From assembly GCF_000427685.1 (NCBI RefSeq), contig NZ_KE386573.1:62001-126000 (forward strand): 64,000 nt of DNA, written 5' to 3'. The stretch comes from Haloplanus natans DSM 17983. GTDB taxonomy: Archaea; Halobacteriota; Halobacteria; Halobacteriales; Haloferacaceae. The notes under the pieces were generated by a model that saw only the letters and a list, made by a program, of their open reading frames with translations, was not told the DNA's origin and did not search any database. Position numbers and translations under genes: made by a program. How positions within the stretch are numbered: position 1 is the stretch's first letter; every line of letters begins with the position of its first letter. Shown in pieces: positions 34,552-44,490 of this stretch.

Positions 34552-35271
34552 ATGATCTCATCGGCAGCGATCTGGGCGGCGCTCGGCGCCGTCGGCATGG
34601 CACTCGGCACCGTCCCCCCGCTCTGGGGGCTGGCCAACGACCCCGAGCGGCGAACCCACTACCTCGTCCTCGCGGGCGTCACCGGCGTCGCCGCCGTGGC
34701 GTATACGCTGATGGCGTTCGACATCGGGACGATCACGGCCTCCGGTCGCGTCGTCTCCATCCCCCGCTATGTCGACTGGTTGATCACGACCCCGCTCATC
34801 CTCCTCTTTCTCGCGATGCTCGGGCGGACGGGACGGGGATCGCTCGTCCGTCTCGTGGTCGCCGACATCGCTCTGTTGCTCCTGGGTGGCGTCGCCGTCG
34901 TCATCTCCGGGCCGATCCGCTGGGCTGCCTTCGCCGCCGGCGTCGCCTGTTTCGGCCTCTTGGCCTACGAACTCTACGTCACCATCCCGCGAAAGGCGAC
35001 GTTCTCGACCGAGCGGACGCGCATCCTGTTTGTCACCCTGCGCAACCTCACTATCGCGCTGTGGACGCTGTACCCCGTCGCCTGGCTGCTCGCACCCTCC
35101 GGCATCGGGCTTCTCAGCCGTGATATGGCGATGCTCGTCGTCGCCTACCTCGACCTGATCAGCAAGGCGGCGTTCGTCGCACTGGCGGTCGACGGGATGG
35201 ACGCCCTCGCCGACGGCGACACCGGTGCCGTCGCGGTCGACCCCGACGAGTCGACGCCGGCGGCCGACTAA
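34552..35271 (+). CDS. sop2: Sensory rhodopsin II
   Basis: A 239-residue seven-helix retinal protein. Numbering coincides with N. pharaonis SRII: Arg72 and counter-ion Asp75 in RYVDWLITTPL, Phe86 where pumps have the proton-donor Asp, Trp171 and Tyr174 in LWTLYPVAWLL, and the Schiff-base Lys205 in AYLDLISKAAF. The missing donor at 86 and the coupled transducer gene mark it as a sensor, not a pump. Two positions differ from the NpSRII sequence: 204 is Ser instead of Thr and 193 is Ala instead of Asp. It lies one base after htrII, so the two are co-translated. Confidence 0.93.
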   Translation: MISSAAIWAALGAVGMALGTVPPLWGLANDPERRTHYLVLAGVTGVAAVAYTLMAFDIGTITASGRVVSIPRYVDWLITTPLILLFLAMLGRTGRGSLVRLVVADIALLLLGGVAVVISGPIRWAAFAAGVACFGLLAYELYVTIPRKATFSTERTRILFVTLRNLTIALWTLYPVAWLLAPSGIGLLSRDMAMLVVAYLDLISKAAFVALAVDGMDALADGDTGAVAVDPDESTPAAD

Positions 35272-35304
35272 TCGATTCACGTTCACCTCCGCAACTCCCC
35301 ATCG

Positions 35305-37149
35305 ATGCCCCACCCGACATCCACCCCGTCGATCGACGTGCTGTACGTCGGCGACGACGCGTCCACCGCCACCACCGAGGGGATCGCCCACGCCGACGAC
35401 CGGCTCTCGGTCCGGCGGGTCGCGTCGGTCGACGACGCACTCGCCGCCCTCGACGCCGATCGACCGGTCGACTGCGCCGTGATCGATACCCGCTTCTCGG
35501 CCGGCCCCCTCGCCACCCTCGCCGCCCTCGACGACGCCGACGCGTCCCTTCCCGTACTCTTTTATTTCGACTCCGCACACGACGTGACCGTCGGTGACGC
35601 GTTCGACGCCGGCGCCACCGACTGTGTCCGTTACGCGCCGGGCGGGGGTCACGGCCTCCTCGCCCATCGCATCCGCGACGCGGTGGCGAGTCACCGAACC
35701 GAGCGCCGCCTTCGCACCCAGCGCTCACAGTACCGACAGCTCTTCGACGACGCCCCGGTGATGTTCGCCGTCTTCCGGAGTGTCGACGACGAACCCGTCA
35801 TCGAGGACTGCAACGACCGGTTTTGCGACCGCCTCGGCTACGACCGCGACGCGCTGGTCGATCGATCGGTCTGGAACCTCTACGCCGACGAGTCGATGGA
35901 GCGCGCCGTCGACGGCTTCGACAGCGGGCGACGGGGAACCTTCGGCCAGCAGGAACGGACGCTCGTCGCCGCCGACGGCGAACGCGTCGAGACCATCTTC
36001 CGGGCGAGTCCCCGCGTCGACCGGTACGGCGACGTGATCGGTACGGTCGGCTTGTACCTCGACATCACGGAGCGAAAGCGCCGCGAGCGGACGCTCGAAC
36101 GCCTCCACGATGTTACCCGGAACCTGCTCTACGCGGAGAGTCGCGCGGCGGTCGCCGAGGCCGTCACCGACGCCGTCGGGGACGTGCTCGGCTACCCCCG
36201 GAATCTGGTCAGACTCGTCGACGACGGCGAACTCCGCTCCGTCGCCATCACCGATGCGGCCGAACGGATGCTCGGCGACCGCCCCGTCTACGCGGTCGGC
36301 GAGGGGACCGCCGGCCGTGCCTTCGCTCGGGGGGAGACGCTGGTCTACGACGACGTTCGCACGGTCGACGACGACTACGACCGGCACGGCGCCCGGGCGT
36401 CGATGTTCGTCCCTATCGGCGACCACGGCGTCCTGAGTATCGGCGACACCGAGGTCGGCACGTTCGATCGATCGGATCGCCATCTCGCCGAGGTGTTCGC
36501 GGCCAACGCCGCGACCGCCCTGACGCTTCTCGACCGCACCCGGAATCTGGAGCGCCAGAACGACCGCTTAGAGGAGTTCGCGAGCGTCGTTTCACACGAC
36601 CTCCGCACGCCGCTGACGGTCGTCGACGGCTCGCTCGAACTCGCCCGTGCGCGGTACGACGACGACGACCTCGACCGCGCCGCGCGGTCGCTCGACCGGG
36701 CGTTCGATCTGATAGAGGACCTGCTGACCCTCGCCCGGCGGGACGACGCCCCCGACCGCCGGCCGATCGAACTGTCCGCGCTCGCCGAGGCCTGCTGGCG
36801 GACCGCCGACACGGCCGACGCGACGCTCGTCGTCGACGGGGAGCCGACGGTCCAGGCCGACGAATCGCGGCTCCGACGACTCCTGGAGAACCTGTTTCGG
36901 AACAGCGTCGAGCATGGCTCCACGAGCGACCTCACCGTCGCCCTCGGGTCGCTTCCCGACGGCTTCTACGTCGAAGACGACGGGTCGGGACTCCCCGACG
37001 ACGACGTGTTCGAGGCGGGGTACACCACCGGCGACGACGGGACGGGCCTGGGGCTCGCCATCGTCGAACGGATCGCGGAAGAACACGGGTGGTCGGTCGA
37101 CGCCGTCGACGCCGACGGCGGCGGCGCGCGCTTCGAGTTTCGCGGTTAA
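35305..37149 (+). CDS. Sensor histidine kinase (REC-like, PAS, GAF, HisKA, HATPase)
   Basis: A 614-residue soluble kinase. Domains in order: a receiver-like N-terminus (about 1-125; Asp in CAVIDTRF kept, but the usual late Lys is not evident), PAS (about 130-255, ending YLDITERKRRERTLERL), GAF (about 270-405, GEGTAGRAFARGETLVYDDV), HisKA with phosphoacceptor His in VVSHDLRTPL near residue 430, and an ATPase domain with NLFRNSVEHG and TGLGLAIVERIAEEHG. No membrane segments. It follows sop2 by 33 bases on the same strand; a light-related role is possible but not shown. Four-base convergent overlap with the ferredoxin gene. Confidence 0.9.
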   Translation: MPHPTSTPSIDVLYVGDDASTATTEGIAHADDRLSVRRVASVDDALAALDADRPVDCAVIDTRFSAGPLATLAALDDADASLPVLFYFDSAHDVTVGDAFDAGATDCVRYAPGGGHGLLAHRIRDAVASHRTERRLRTQRSQYRQLFDDAPVMFAVFRSVDDEPVIEDCNDRFCDRLGYDRDALVDRSVWNLYADESMERAVDGFDSGRRGTFGQQERTLVAADGERVETIFRASPRVDRYGDVIGTVGLYLDITERKRRERTLERLHDVTRNLLYAESRAAVAEAVTDAVGDVLGYPRNLVRLVDDGELRSVAITDAAERMLGDRPVYAVGEGTAGRAFARGETLVYDDVRTVDDDYDRHGARASMFVPIGDHGVLSIGDTEVGTFDRSDRHLAEVFAANAATALTLLDRTRNLERQNDRLEEFASVVSHDLRTPLTVVDGSLELARARYDDDDLDRAARSLDRAFDLIEDLLTLARRDDAPDRRPIELSALAEACWRTADTADATLVVDGEPTVQADESRLRRLLENLFRNSVEHGSTSDLTVALGSLPDGFYVEDDGSGLPDDDVFEAGYTTGDDGTGLGLAIVERIAEEHGWSVDAVDADGGGARFEFRG

Positions 37150-37742
37150 GGGGCTTCGCCAGTTTCGATGGTGAAGTCGGCCTTGGGGTAGGCGACGCAG
37201 GTCAGCGTGTAGCCGTCGTCGAGTTCGTTGTCGTCGAGCATCTGCTGGTCGTCGTGGACGACGTAGTCCTCGGAGTTACCGCCCGAGGTGATCTGCCCGG
37301 CACAGGAGACACACTGGCCCTGCCGGCAGGCGTAAGGCAAGTCCCAGCCCTCGTCCTCGCCGGCTTCGAGGACCGTCTCGTTTTCTTTCACCTCGACTGT
37401 CGACCCCTCTTTGACGTACTCGATTTCGAAGACTTCGGCCTCGTCGTCAGCCACGTCCCAGGGGCCGGCCTCCTCGGCCGCCTCGGCGCCGCCTTCGAGT
37501 TCGGCGCCCTCCTCCTCGCCAGCGACGGCGCCGGCCGCGACGGCCCCGCCGCCGGCGCCGATGGCGCGGTTCATCGGCTCCGGGAAGTCCGTCTCCGGCA
37601 CCGACTCGGCCCGGCGTTCGAGTACTTCCTGGCTGATGTCGGTGGTGGGGGTCCATCCCGTCCCCTTCGATAGATGGAGCGCGACGGCGGTGAGCGTCAG
37701 GAGCGCCCCCATGCTCAGCCCCACCAGATTTACCTCGACCAT
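37146..37742 (-). CDS. Membrane-anchored [2Fe-2S] ferredoxin
   Basis: A 198-residue protein with an N-terminal membrane helix (VGLSMGALLTLTAVALHL), an Ala/Glu/Gly-rich linker, and a plant-type ferredoxin domain at about residues 105-198. The cluster ligands are in YACRQGQCVSCAGQ (three Cys) and YTLTCVAYPKAD (fourth). Halophilic ferredoxins usually lack the membrane anchor, so this one may serve a membrane electron-transfer partner. It is single, convergent with the histidine kinase, and starts in the gap before the gnd gene. Confidence 0.88.
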   Translation of the reverse strand: MVEVNLVGLSMGALLTLTAVALHLSKGTGWTPTTDISQEVLERRAESVPETDFPEPMNRAIGAGGGAVAAGAVAGEEEGAELEGGAEAAEEAGPWDVADDEAEVFEIEYVKEGSTVEVKENETVLEAGEDEGWDLPYACRQGQCVSCAGQITSGGNSEDYVVHDDQQMLDDNELDDGYTLTCVAYPKADFTIETGEAP

Positions 37743-37796
37743 GACTGTCGGTTTGGATGCGGGGGTTAAGGGGATTGTGATTGTCGCGCCCCGTCC

Positions 37797-38690
37797 TCAC
37801 TCCCGGCGTGCGACCTCGTGGCGTCCGAAGCCGTAGCGCAGTCGGTTGGCGAGTCGCCGCGAGAACCGCTCCCGGCGCGACGCGAACCGCTCCGCGAGCG
37901 CCTGATGAATCAGCGGTACCGGCACCTCCCGTTCCAGGGCCTCCTGCACCGTCCAGGTGCCCGTCGATCCGCCCGCGACGTGGTCGGCCACGTCGCCCAG
38001 ATCCGAGCCCTCCTCGCGGAACGCCTCCTCGCAGAGTTCGAGCAGCCACGACCGGATCACGGCGCCGTTGTTCCACGTCCGCGCGACGGCTTCGAGATCG
38101 AGGTCGTACCGCCCCTCGTGGAGGAGTTCGAACCCCTCGCCGTACGCCTGCATCAGCGCGTACTCGACCCCGTTGTGGATCATCTTCACGTAGTGGCCCG
38201 ACCCCGCCGGCCCCATCCGGTCGTGGCCGTCCGGCCCCGTCGCCACCGCGTCGAAGACGGGGACCAGTTCCTCGTAGGCGCTCTCGGGGCCGCCGACCAT
38301 CAGCGAGAAGCCGAGTTCGGCGCCCGCGGGGCCGCCGGAGGTGCCACAGTCCAGATACGCCGCGTCGGTCGACGCCGCGCGGCGCGTCGAGTCCTCGAAG
38401 TGGGAGTTGCCGCCGTCGACGACGATGTCGTCGTCGTCGAGGTGTGGCTCCAGTTCCGCCAGCGCGGCGTCCACCGCGTCGCCCGCGGGCACCATCAGCC
38501 AGATCCGTTTCCCCGCGCCCAGCCGATCGACGAGGTCGTCGAGCGAGTCGGCCGGCGTCGCCCCCGCGTCCGCCGCCGCCGCCACCGCCCCGTCGTCGAT
38601 GTCGAACGCCACCACGTCGTGTCCGGCGTCGAGTACGCGGTCGACGACGATCCGTCCCATCCGCCCCAGTCCGACGACTCCGAGTTGCAT
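37797..38690 (-). CDS. gndA: 6-phosphogluconate dehydrogenase (decarboxylating)
   Basis: A 297-residue enzyme oxidising 6-phosphogluconate to ribulose 5-phosphate; in haloarchaea this supplies pentoses through the oxidative pathway. Rossmann motif LGVVGLGRMGRIVVDRVL at residues 3-20, substrate loop CGTSGGPAGAELG, catalytic Lys and His in YVKMIHNGVEYALMQ. The short form (about 300 residues rather than 470) is the archaeal/Gram-positive YqeC type. ATG 38690 is clear; the gene is divergent from the M29 peptidase across 84 bases. Confidence 0.9.
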   Translation of the reverse strand: MQLGVVGLGRMGRIVVDRVLDAGHDVVAFDIDDGAVAAAADAGATPADSLDDLVDRLGAGKRIWLMVPAGDAVDAALAELEPHLDDDDIVVDGGNSHFEDSTRRAASTDAAYLDCGTSGGPAGAELGFSLMVGGPESAYEELVPVFDAVATGPDGHDRMGPAGSGHYVKMIHNGVEYALMQAYGEGFELLHEGRYDLDLEAVARTWNNGAVIRSWLLELCEEAFREEGSDLGDVADHVAGGSTGTWTVQEALEREVPVPLIHQALAERFASRRERFSRRLANRLRYGFGRHEVARRE

Positions 38691-38774
38691 ACCTCCGGCT
38701 CCGCCGCGACGGGAGGTAGTGGTTGTGGTTCGCTCACCCGTCGCGCTTTTTACCGCCGCCCGCCACGGCCGCAC

Positions 38775-39869
38775 ATGGACGACCGCATCCGCGCCCACGC
38801 CGAGACGCTCGTCGACTGGAGCGCCCGGGTCGAACCGGGCGACGAAGTGGTGATGCGCGTCGCCGAGGGCGCCCATGACCTCGCCGTCGCCGTCGCCGCC
38901 GAACTCGGCGCCAGAGGGGCGACACTGCTCGCCACCTACGGCTCCGACGAAGTGCAACGCGCTTACCTCCGCGCCTACGACGGCGACTTCGCCCCCGCCG
39001 AGGCCGAACGCGCGCTCTACGACCGCGCCGACGTCTACCTCTCGCTCGGCGGCGGCCGCAATACGACCGCCACGGCCGACGTGCCCGGCGAGACCCAGAG
39101 CGCGTACGCCCGCGCCCGAGAAGACGCTCGTGAGGCCCGCTTCGCGACGGACTGGGTGTCGACTGTCCACCCCACCCGCTCGCTCGCGCAGGCAGCCGGT
39201 ATGTCCTACGAGGCCTACCGGGACTTCGTCTACGACGCCGTCCTCCGCGACTGGGAGGCGCTCGCGGCCGAGATGGGGCAGTTGAAAGAGGTCCTCGACG
39301 ACGGCCGCGAGGTTCACCTCGTGAACGAGGGGACCGACCTCACCCTCGACATCGGGGGCCGGACCGCCGTCAACAGCGCCGCCAGCGTCACCTACGACTC
39401 CCACAACCTCCCCAGCGGCGAGGTGTTCACCGCACCCGCCGGCGCCGAGGGCGAGGTCACCTTCGACGTGCCGATCACGGTCAAGGGCCGTCGTCTCCGC
39501 GACGCACATCTCGTCTTCGAGGACGGCTCGGTGGTCGACTTCGCCGCGGTGGAGGGGGGGGACGCCCTCGCGGACCTCCTCGACACCGACGAGGGCGCGA
39601 CACGACTCGGCGAACTCGGCGTGGGCATGAACCGCGGTATCACCCGCCCCACGGACACCGTGCTCTTCGACGAGAAGATGGCCGGCACCGTCCACCTCGC
39701 CCTCGGGCGCGCGTACGACGCCTGCCTGCCCGCAGGCGAGTCGGGCAACGAGAGCGCGATCCACACCGACCTCATCACGCGGATGGACGAGGGCTCGCGC
39801 CTCGTCGTCGACGGCGAGACGATCCAGCGGGACGGCCTGTTCCGGTGGGAGGACGGGTTTGCGGGATGA
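38775..39869 (+). CDS. M29 family aminopeptidase
   Basis: A 364-residue metallo-aminopeptidase of the thermophilic AmpS/AmpT (M29) family, removing N-terminal residues from peptides in the cytoplasm. The metal-binding Glu in LPSGEVFTAP, second Glu near GVGMNRG, His in GTVHLALG and His-Asp in IHTDLI are present. The N-terminal half (AETLVDWSARVEPGDEVVMR) is the usual dimerisation domain. The stop overlaps the ATG of the next gene (ATGA), so the two are co-translated. Confidence 0.9.
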   Translation: MDDRIRAHAETLVDWSARVEPGDEVVMRVAEGAHDLAVAVAAELGARGATLLATYGSDEVQRAYLRAYDGDFAPAEAERALYDRADVYLSLGGGRNTTATADVPGETQSAYARAREDAREARFATDWVSTVHPTRSLAQAAGMSYEAYRDFVYDAVLRDWEALAAEMGQLKEVLDDGREVHLVNEGTDLTLDIGGRTAVNSAASVTYDSHNLPSGEVFTAPAGAEGEVTFDVPITVKGRRLRDAHLVFEDGSVVDFAAVEGGDALADLLDTDEGATRLGELGVGMNRGITRPTDTVLFDEKMAGTVHLALGRAYDACLPAGESGNESAIHTDLITRMDEGSRLVVDGETIQRDGLFRWEDGFAG

Positions 39870-40603
39870 CCCGAATCGTCGCCCACCGCGGGTTCGCGGG
39901 TGTCACCCCCGAAAACACGGTGGGTGCGGTTCGGGCCGCGGCGGACCGGGCCGACCGGGTCGAACTCGATGTCGTCGCCTGCGCGGACGGCACACCCGTC
40001 GTCTTCCACGACACCCACCTCGGTTCGGCGGGCGGGAGCCGTGGCATCACCGACGGTTCGGGCGCCGTCGCCGACCTGTCACCGGACGCCGTGACCGCCG
40101 CCGAAGTGCTCGACAGTGGGGAGTGCGTGCCGACCCTCGACCGTCTGCTCGCCGAGACGGACACCCCGCTCAACGTCGAACTCAAACGCCCCGTCGCGGC
40201 GCCGGGGCCTCGCGGCGCACTCCCGACTGCCGACCGCGACGCGGCCCGCGAGCGGTGGCAGTCGCTCGTCGACCGGGTGCTCGACTGCCTCGACGACCGC
40301 GACATCCTCCTCTCCTCGTTCTACGAGGGCGCGCTGGCCGCGGTCCGACGACGCGACGGGGCGGCCGCGCTCGCCCCCATCTGTACCGACCTCGGCACGG
40401 GCCATGACCTCGCTGCCCGGTACGACGCCGGGACGATCCATCCGTCGCTCTCGGCGGTGCAGGATACCGATCCGATGTCGACCGATCGGACCCTCAACGT
40501 CTGGACGATTCGGACGTGGCACGAGGCACGCGAGGCGATTCGAGCGGGGGCCGACGGGCTGATCGCCGACTACCCCGGGCTGGTGCGGTGGCTCGAAGCC
40601 TGA
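39866..40603 (+). CDS. Glycerophosphodiester phosphodiesterase
   Basis: A 245-residue TIM-barrel GDPD that releases glycerol 3-phosphate from glycerophosphodiesters. Signature IVAHRGFAGVTPENTVGA at residues 4-21 with catalytic His, metal Glu/Asp in VELDVVACADG, second His in VVFHDTHL, then NVELKRP and NVWTIRTWHEAREA. No signal peptide, so cytoplasmic. Archaeal lipid head-group turnover is the likely use. Its TGA ends exactly where the RNase P RNA gene on the other strand ends. Confidence 0.9.
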   Translation: MTRIVAHRGFAGVTPENTVGAVRAAADRADRVELDVVACADGTPVVFHDTHLGSAGGSRGITDGSGAVADLSPDAVTAAEVLDSGECVPTLDRLLAETDTPLNVELKRPVAAPGPRGALPTADRDAARERWQSLVDRVLDCLDDRDILLSSFYEGALAAVRRRDGAAALAPICTDLGTGHDLAARYDAGTIHPSLSAVQDTDPMSTDRTLNVWTIRTWHEAREAIRAGADGLIADYPGLVRWLEA

Positions 40604-41085
40604 GCGGCTGAGAGGAGTAAGCCCCCTTCTGTTCGTCCCGGCATTCGGCTGAGCGTCCACCTCCGCGTCCGGACTACCTTGACGAGGCGGACTTGCACCG
40701 GTGAGGATTCGCCGTTCCATCCGTTCTCGGCCGTCGCGGGACCCGACGGGTCCCGAAGGCGCGCGGTTCCACCGCGCGCCCGTCGAGACGCGTGGCGCCT
40801 CCCTGCTCGCGGCTTCGCCGCTCGGGAGACGCGTGGCGGCTCGCGGTTCGCGGCTGACGCCGCTCACCGTTCGGAGATGCGTGGCATCTCCCTACCCTCG
40901 GTGGGTCAACTCCCCTCGCTTGCGCTCGGGTTCGCACACCTCATCGGTCGGGCCGAGTGGTCTCGTTTCTGTTCCAGAGCCAGCCGTCTCCGACTCCGGG
41001 CTTGCGCCCGGTCACCCGTCCGGACGGTGGGGGGACTTTCCTCATGCCCTCGCGGGCACGGGAGCCGGGCTCTCTCTGCCGCCGG
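40604..41085 (-). ncRNA. rnpB: RNase P RNA
   Basis: Catalytic RNA of RNase P, which trims the 5' leader of tRNA precursors. On the minus strand the invariant GAGGAAAGTCC of P4 (plus strand 41033-41043) lies near the 5' end, and the matching 3' conserved part reads GAACAGAAGGGGGCTTAC (plus strand around 40618-40635). P1 can form between GCGGCAGAGAGAG at the 5' end and CTCCTCTCAGCCGC at the 3' end, which sets the limits; P2 (CCCGGC with GCCGGG) and the P3 hairpin TGCCCGCGAGGGCA also fit. Ends are accurate to perhaps ten bases. A TTATTC box upstream near 41105 may be its promoter. Confidence 0.9.
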
Positions 41086-41190
41086 AACGTAGGTCGGTGG
41101 GTCGAATAAGCCGTTCGGTCGGCGGGGATTCATCATGGTTCTCCCCGATGGAAAGGAAGACTTCAAGTCTATTCGGCGTAAGGTTGTCCT

Positions 41191-41793
41191 ATGTCCGAGG
41201 CGCAGACGGTACACCTTTCTTACGAAGACGGGGCCCGAGCGGTCGAACTGGCTCGTGAGGCTGTCGAGGCGTACGTGCTCCAGGGCCAGCGGGAACAGCC
41301 GGGAAGCATGCGTGATGCGTTCTACGCCCGAACGGGCGCGTTCGTGCGAATCACGTCCACCCGCGGCCGCGGTCGACTCCGTGGCTGTGCCGGCGCGTAT
41401 CGCGGCTCCGACCAACTCGGCCACGCCATCGTCGACGCGGCCATCACCGCCGCATCCGACGACTCCTGTGGCTCCGAAATCGAACCCCCGGAGCTCCAGA
41501 CGCTCAACATCTCCGTCTGTGTCGTCTGTAATCACGTCCTCACCAACGATCCGCTCGCCGACCTCGAACTCGGCACACACGGCGTCGCCCTCGATGCAGA
41601 CGGCCAACACGCCTGGATGTACCCCACGCTTCCGGTCGAGAACGGCTGGAACGAAGAACAGTTCCTCACCCACGCCTGCCGCAAAGCCGGCCTCTCGCCG
41701 CTCGCCTGGCAGGACGACGACACCATGATCACCCTCTTCGAGGGACAGGTCTTCCGAGAGCGCCCCGGAGGCGGCTCCGTCGAACAGTTGTAG
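41191..41793 (+). CDS. AMMECR1 domain protein (TIGR00296 family)
   Basis: A 200-residue protein of the widely conserved AMMECR1 family, whose biochemical role is not established; ligand-binding or RNA/redox roles have been proposed. The hallmark GRLRGCAGAYRG is at about residues 58-69, with ISVCVVCNHVL in the middle and GLSPLAWQDDD near the end. Start MSEAQTVHLSYEDGARAV is usual. It is a single gene between rnpB and a transposon inserted behind it. Confidence 0.88.
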   Translation: MSEAQTVHLSYEDGARAVELAREAVEAYVLQGQREQPGSMRDAFYARTGAFVRITSTRGRGRLRGCAGAYRGSDQLGHAIVDAAITAASDDSCGSEIEPPELQTLNISVCVVCNHVLTNDPLADLELGTHGVALDADGQHAWMYPTLPVENGWNEEQFLTHACRKAGLSPLAWQDDDTMITLFEGQVFRERPGGGSVEQL

Positions 41794-41935
41794 GTCGCCC
41801 TTACGGAAGTGCAAGGAGAAAGCCCCGTGCTTTAGCGCGGGGATGAATCCGACACTACCTTTCACGAACCACCGATGATAGCACGGCCTGATATTCCAAT
41901 ATTTTCTTAAAATAGCGTATACTATTACAAATGTA

Positions 41936-43224
<1,289 letters not shown>

Positions 43225-44373
43225 TCAATCCCCGAACCCGACGGCATCCGCGTCAGCCAGCGCCCGCTCGGCCGCCGCGTCCACGTCGAACTCCCTGACC
43301 ACCTCGCCGTCCCGAATCAGCGGTTCGAGCAGGGGGTCGCCGTCGGCTGGCCCTTCGCGGTCGGCGAGGCCGACGTGATGCCCGCCGTCCGGGGTCCGAT
43401 AGACCTGCTTCGTCCCCGAGAGCTTCCCGCGCTTGGCCGCCGGCTCCCCGTCCACCTCCACGATGTCCAGCGCGAAGTCCACGGGTTCGGCGTTCGAGAT
43501 GTGGCTCCCGACTCCGAAGCCGTCGGCCACGTCCCGGAGTCGCCGGAGGGCCGCGGGATCGAGGCCACCGCTCGCGAACACGTCTACGTCCTCGTTCCCT
43601 CGGGTGTCGAGTTCCCAGCGCACCTCCCGGAGGATGTGCCGGAAGTCGCCCCGGCGTGATCCCGTGGTGTCGATCCGGACGCTGTCCAGGTCGTCGCCCA
43701 GCGTCTCGGCCGCCCGCAACACTTCGTCCACCTCGTCGCTGTAGGTGTCACAGAGCGCCACTCGCGGCACCTCGGACGCCACCGCGTCGTCGAACGCCCG
43801 CCACGCCGCCTCCTGTTCCCCGCGGCCGAAACAGATCACGAGGGCGTGGGGCATCGTCCCTCCGGCCTCCCGGCCCAACACCTCGCCCGCGGCGACGTGT
43901 GAGAAGCCGTCGACCCCGGCGATCAGCGCGCTCCGCTCGACGACCGCCGCGATGGACGGGTGGACGTGCCGCGCGCCAAAGGAGAGCACCGTCGACTCCG
44001 GGGCGGCCCGCCGTACCTCCAGTGCCCCCGTCGCCATCCCGCTGGCGTGCGAGAGGAAGCCGAGCAGCGAGGTTTCGAACCGCGCGAACTCGAGGTAGGG
44101 ACCTTCGATCCGCATGACTGGCCCGCCGTCGAACAGCCGCCCCTCGCACATTGCGTCCACGTCGATGTCCCGGCCCTCCAGCAGCGCCGCGGCGTCTTTC
44201 ACGCCCGCGAGGAGTTCGAAGTCGCCGTCGGGGAACTGATCGGCCGTCACCTCCGCGACGACTGTCGGGTTCCGGCCGGCATGTCGCAGCGTCGTCTCCG
44301 TCCGCAGAAAGTACGCGTCGGTCGCCGTCCCGTCGCGGATGGCGTCGGAACCAACGATGTCGAACGGTGGCAT
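43225..44373 (-). CDS. Nicotinate phosphoribosyltransferase
   Basis: A 382-residue enzyme of NAD salvage, joining nicotinate and PRPP. Typical parts: GTATDAYFLRTETTLRH at the N-terminus, EGPYLEFARFETSLLGFLSH, LSFGARHVHPSIA, DTYSDEVDEVLRAAE, RIDTTGSRRGDF and the phosphate-binding FASGGLDPAALRRLRD with GFGVGSHISNA. I chose ATG 44373 (MPPFDIVGSDAIRDG); the frame is open 36 codons further upstream without resemblance. Its TGA (43225-43227) lies directly at the right end of the TnpB transposon, so only the sequence behind the stop has been replaced. Confidence 0.88.
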   Translation of the reverse strand: MPPFDIVGSDAIRDGTATDAYFLRTETTLRHAGRNPTVVAEVTADQFPDGDFELLAGVKDAAALLEGRDIDVDAMCEGRLFDGGPVMRIEGPYLEFARFETSLLGFLSHASGMATGALEVRRAAPESTVLSFGARHVHPSIAAVVERSALIAGVDGFSHVAAGEVLGREAGGTMPHALVICFGRGEQEAAWRAFDDAVASEVPRVALCDTYSDEVDEVLRAAETLGDDLDSVRIDTTGSRRGDFRHILREVRWELDTRGNEDVDVFASGGLDPAALRRLRDVADGFGVGSHISNAEPVDFALDIVEVDGEPAAKRGKLSGTKQVYRTPDGGHHVGLADREGPADGDPLLEPLIRDGEVVREFDVDAAAERALADADAVGFGD

Positions 44374-44490
44374 TGCCGCCGGCTTCGCACCCGCCGGTGA
44401 AAAATCCGTTCGTTCGGTCACCGCTGTCGAAGAGGATTCGTCTTCATACGCCCCGTCGTGGATCGTCGTCCGCTTCGGCACCCGACGCGA

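Noticed and set aside
40674-41258. Several open frames of 87-185 codons on both strands
   Set aside because: They lie inside the RNase P RNA gene, read as Arg/Ser/Pro-rich low-complexity sequence and start without promoter or family support.
44374-44481. N-terminal extension of the nicotinate phosphoribosyltransferase
   Set aside because: The extra 36 codons resemble nothing in the family, and the ATG at 44373 gives the standard N-terminus.
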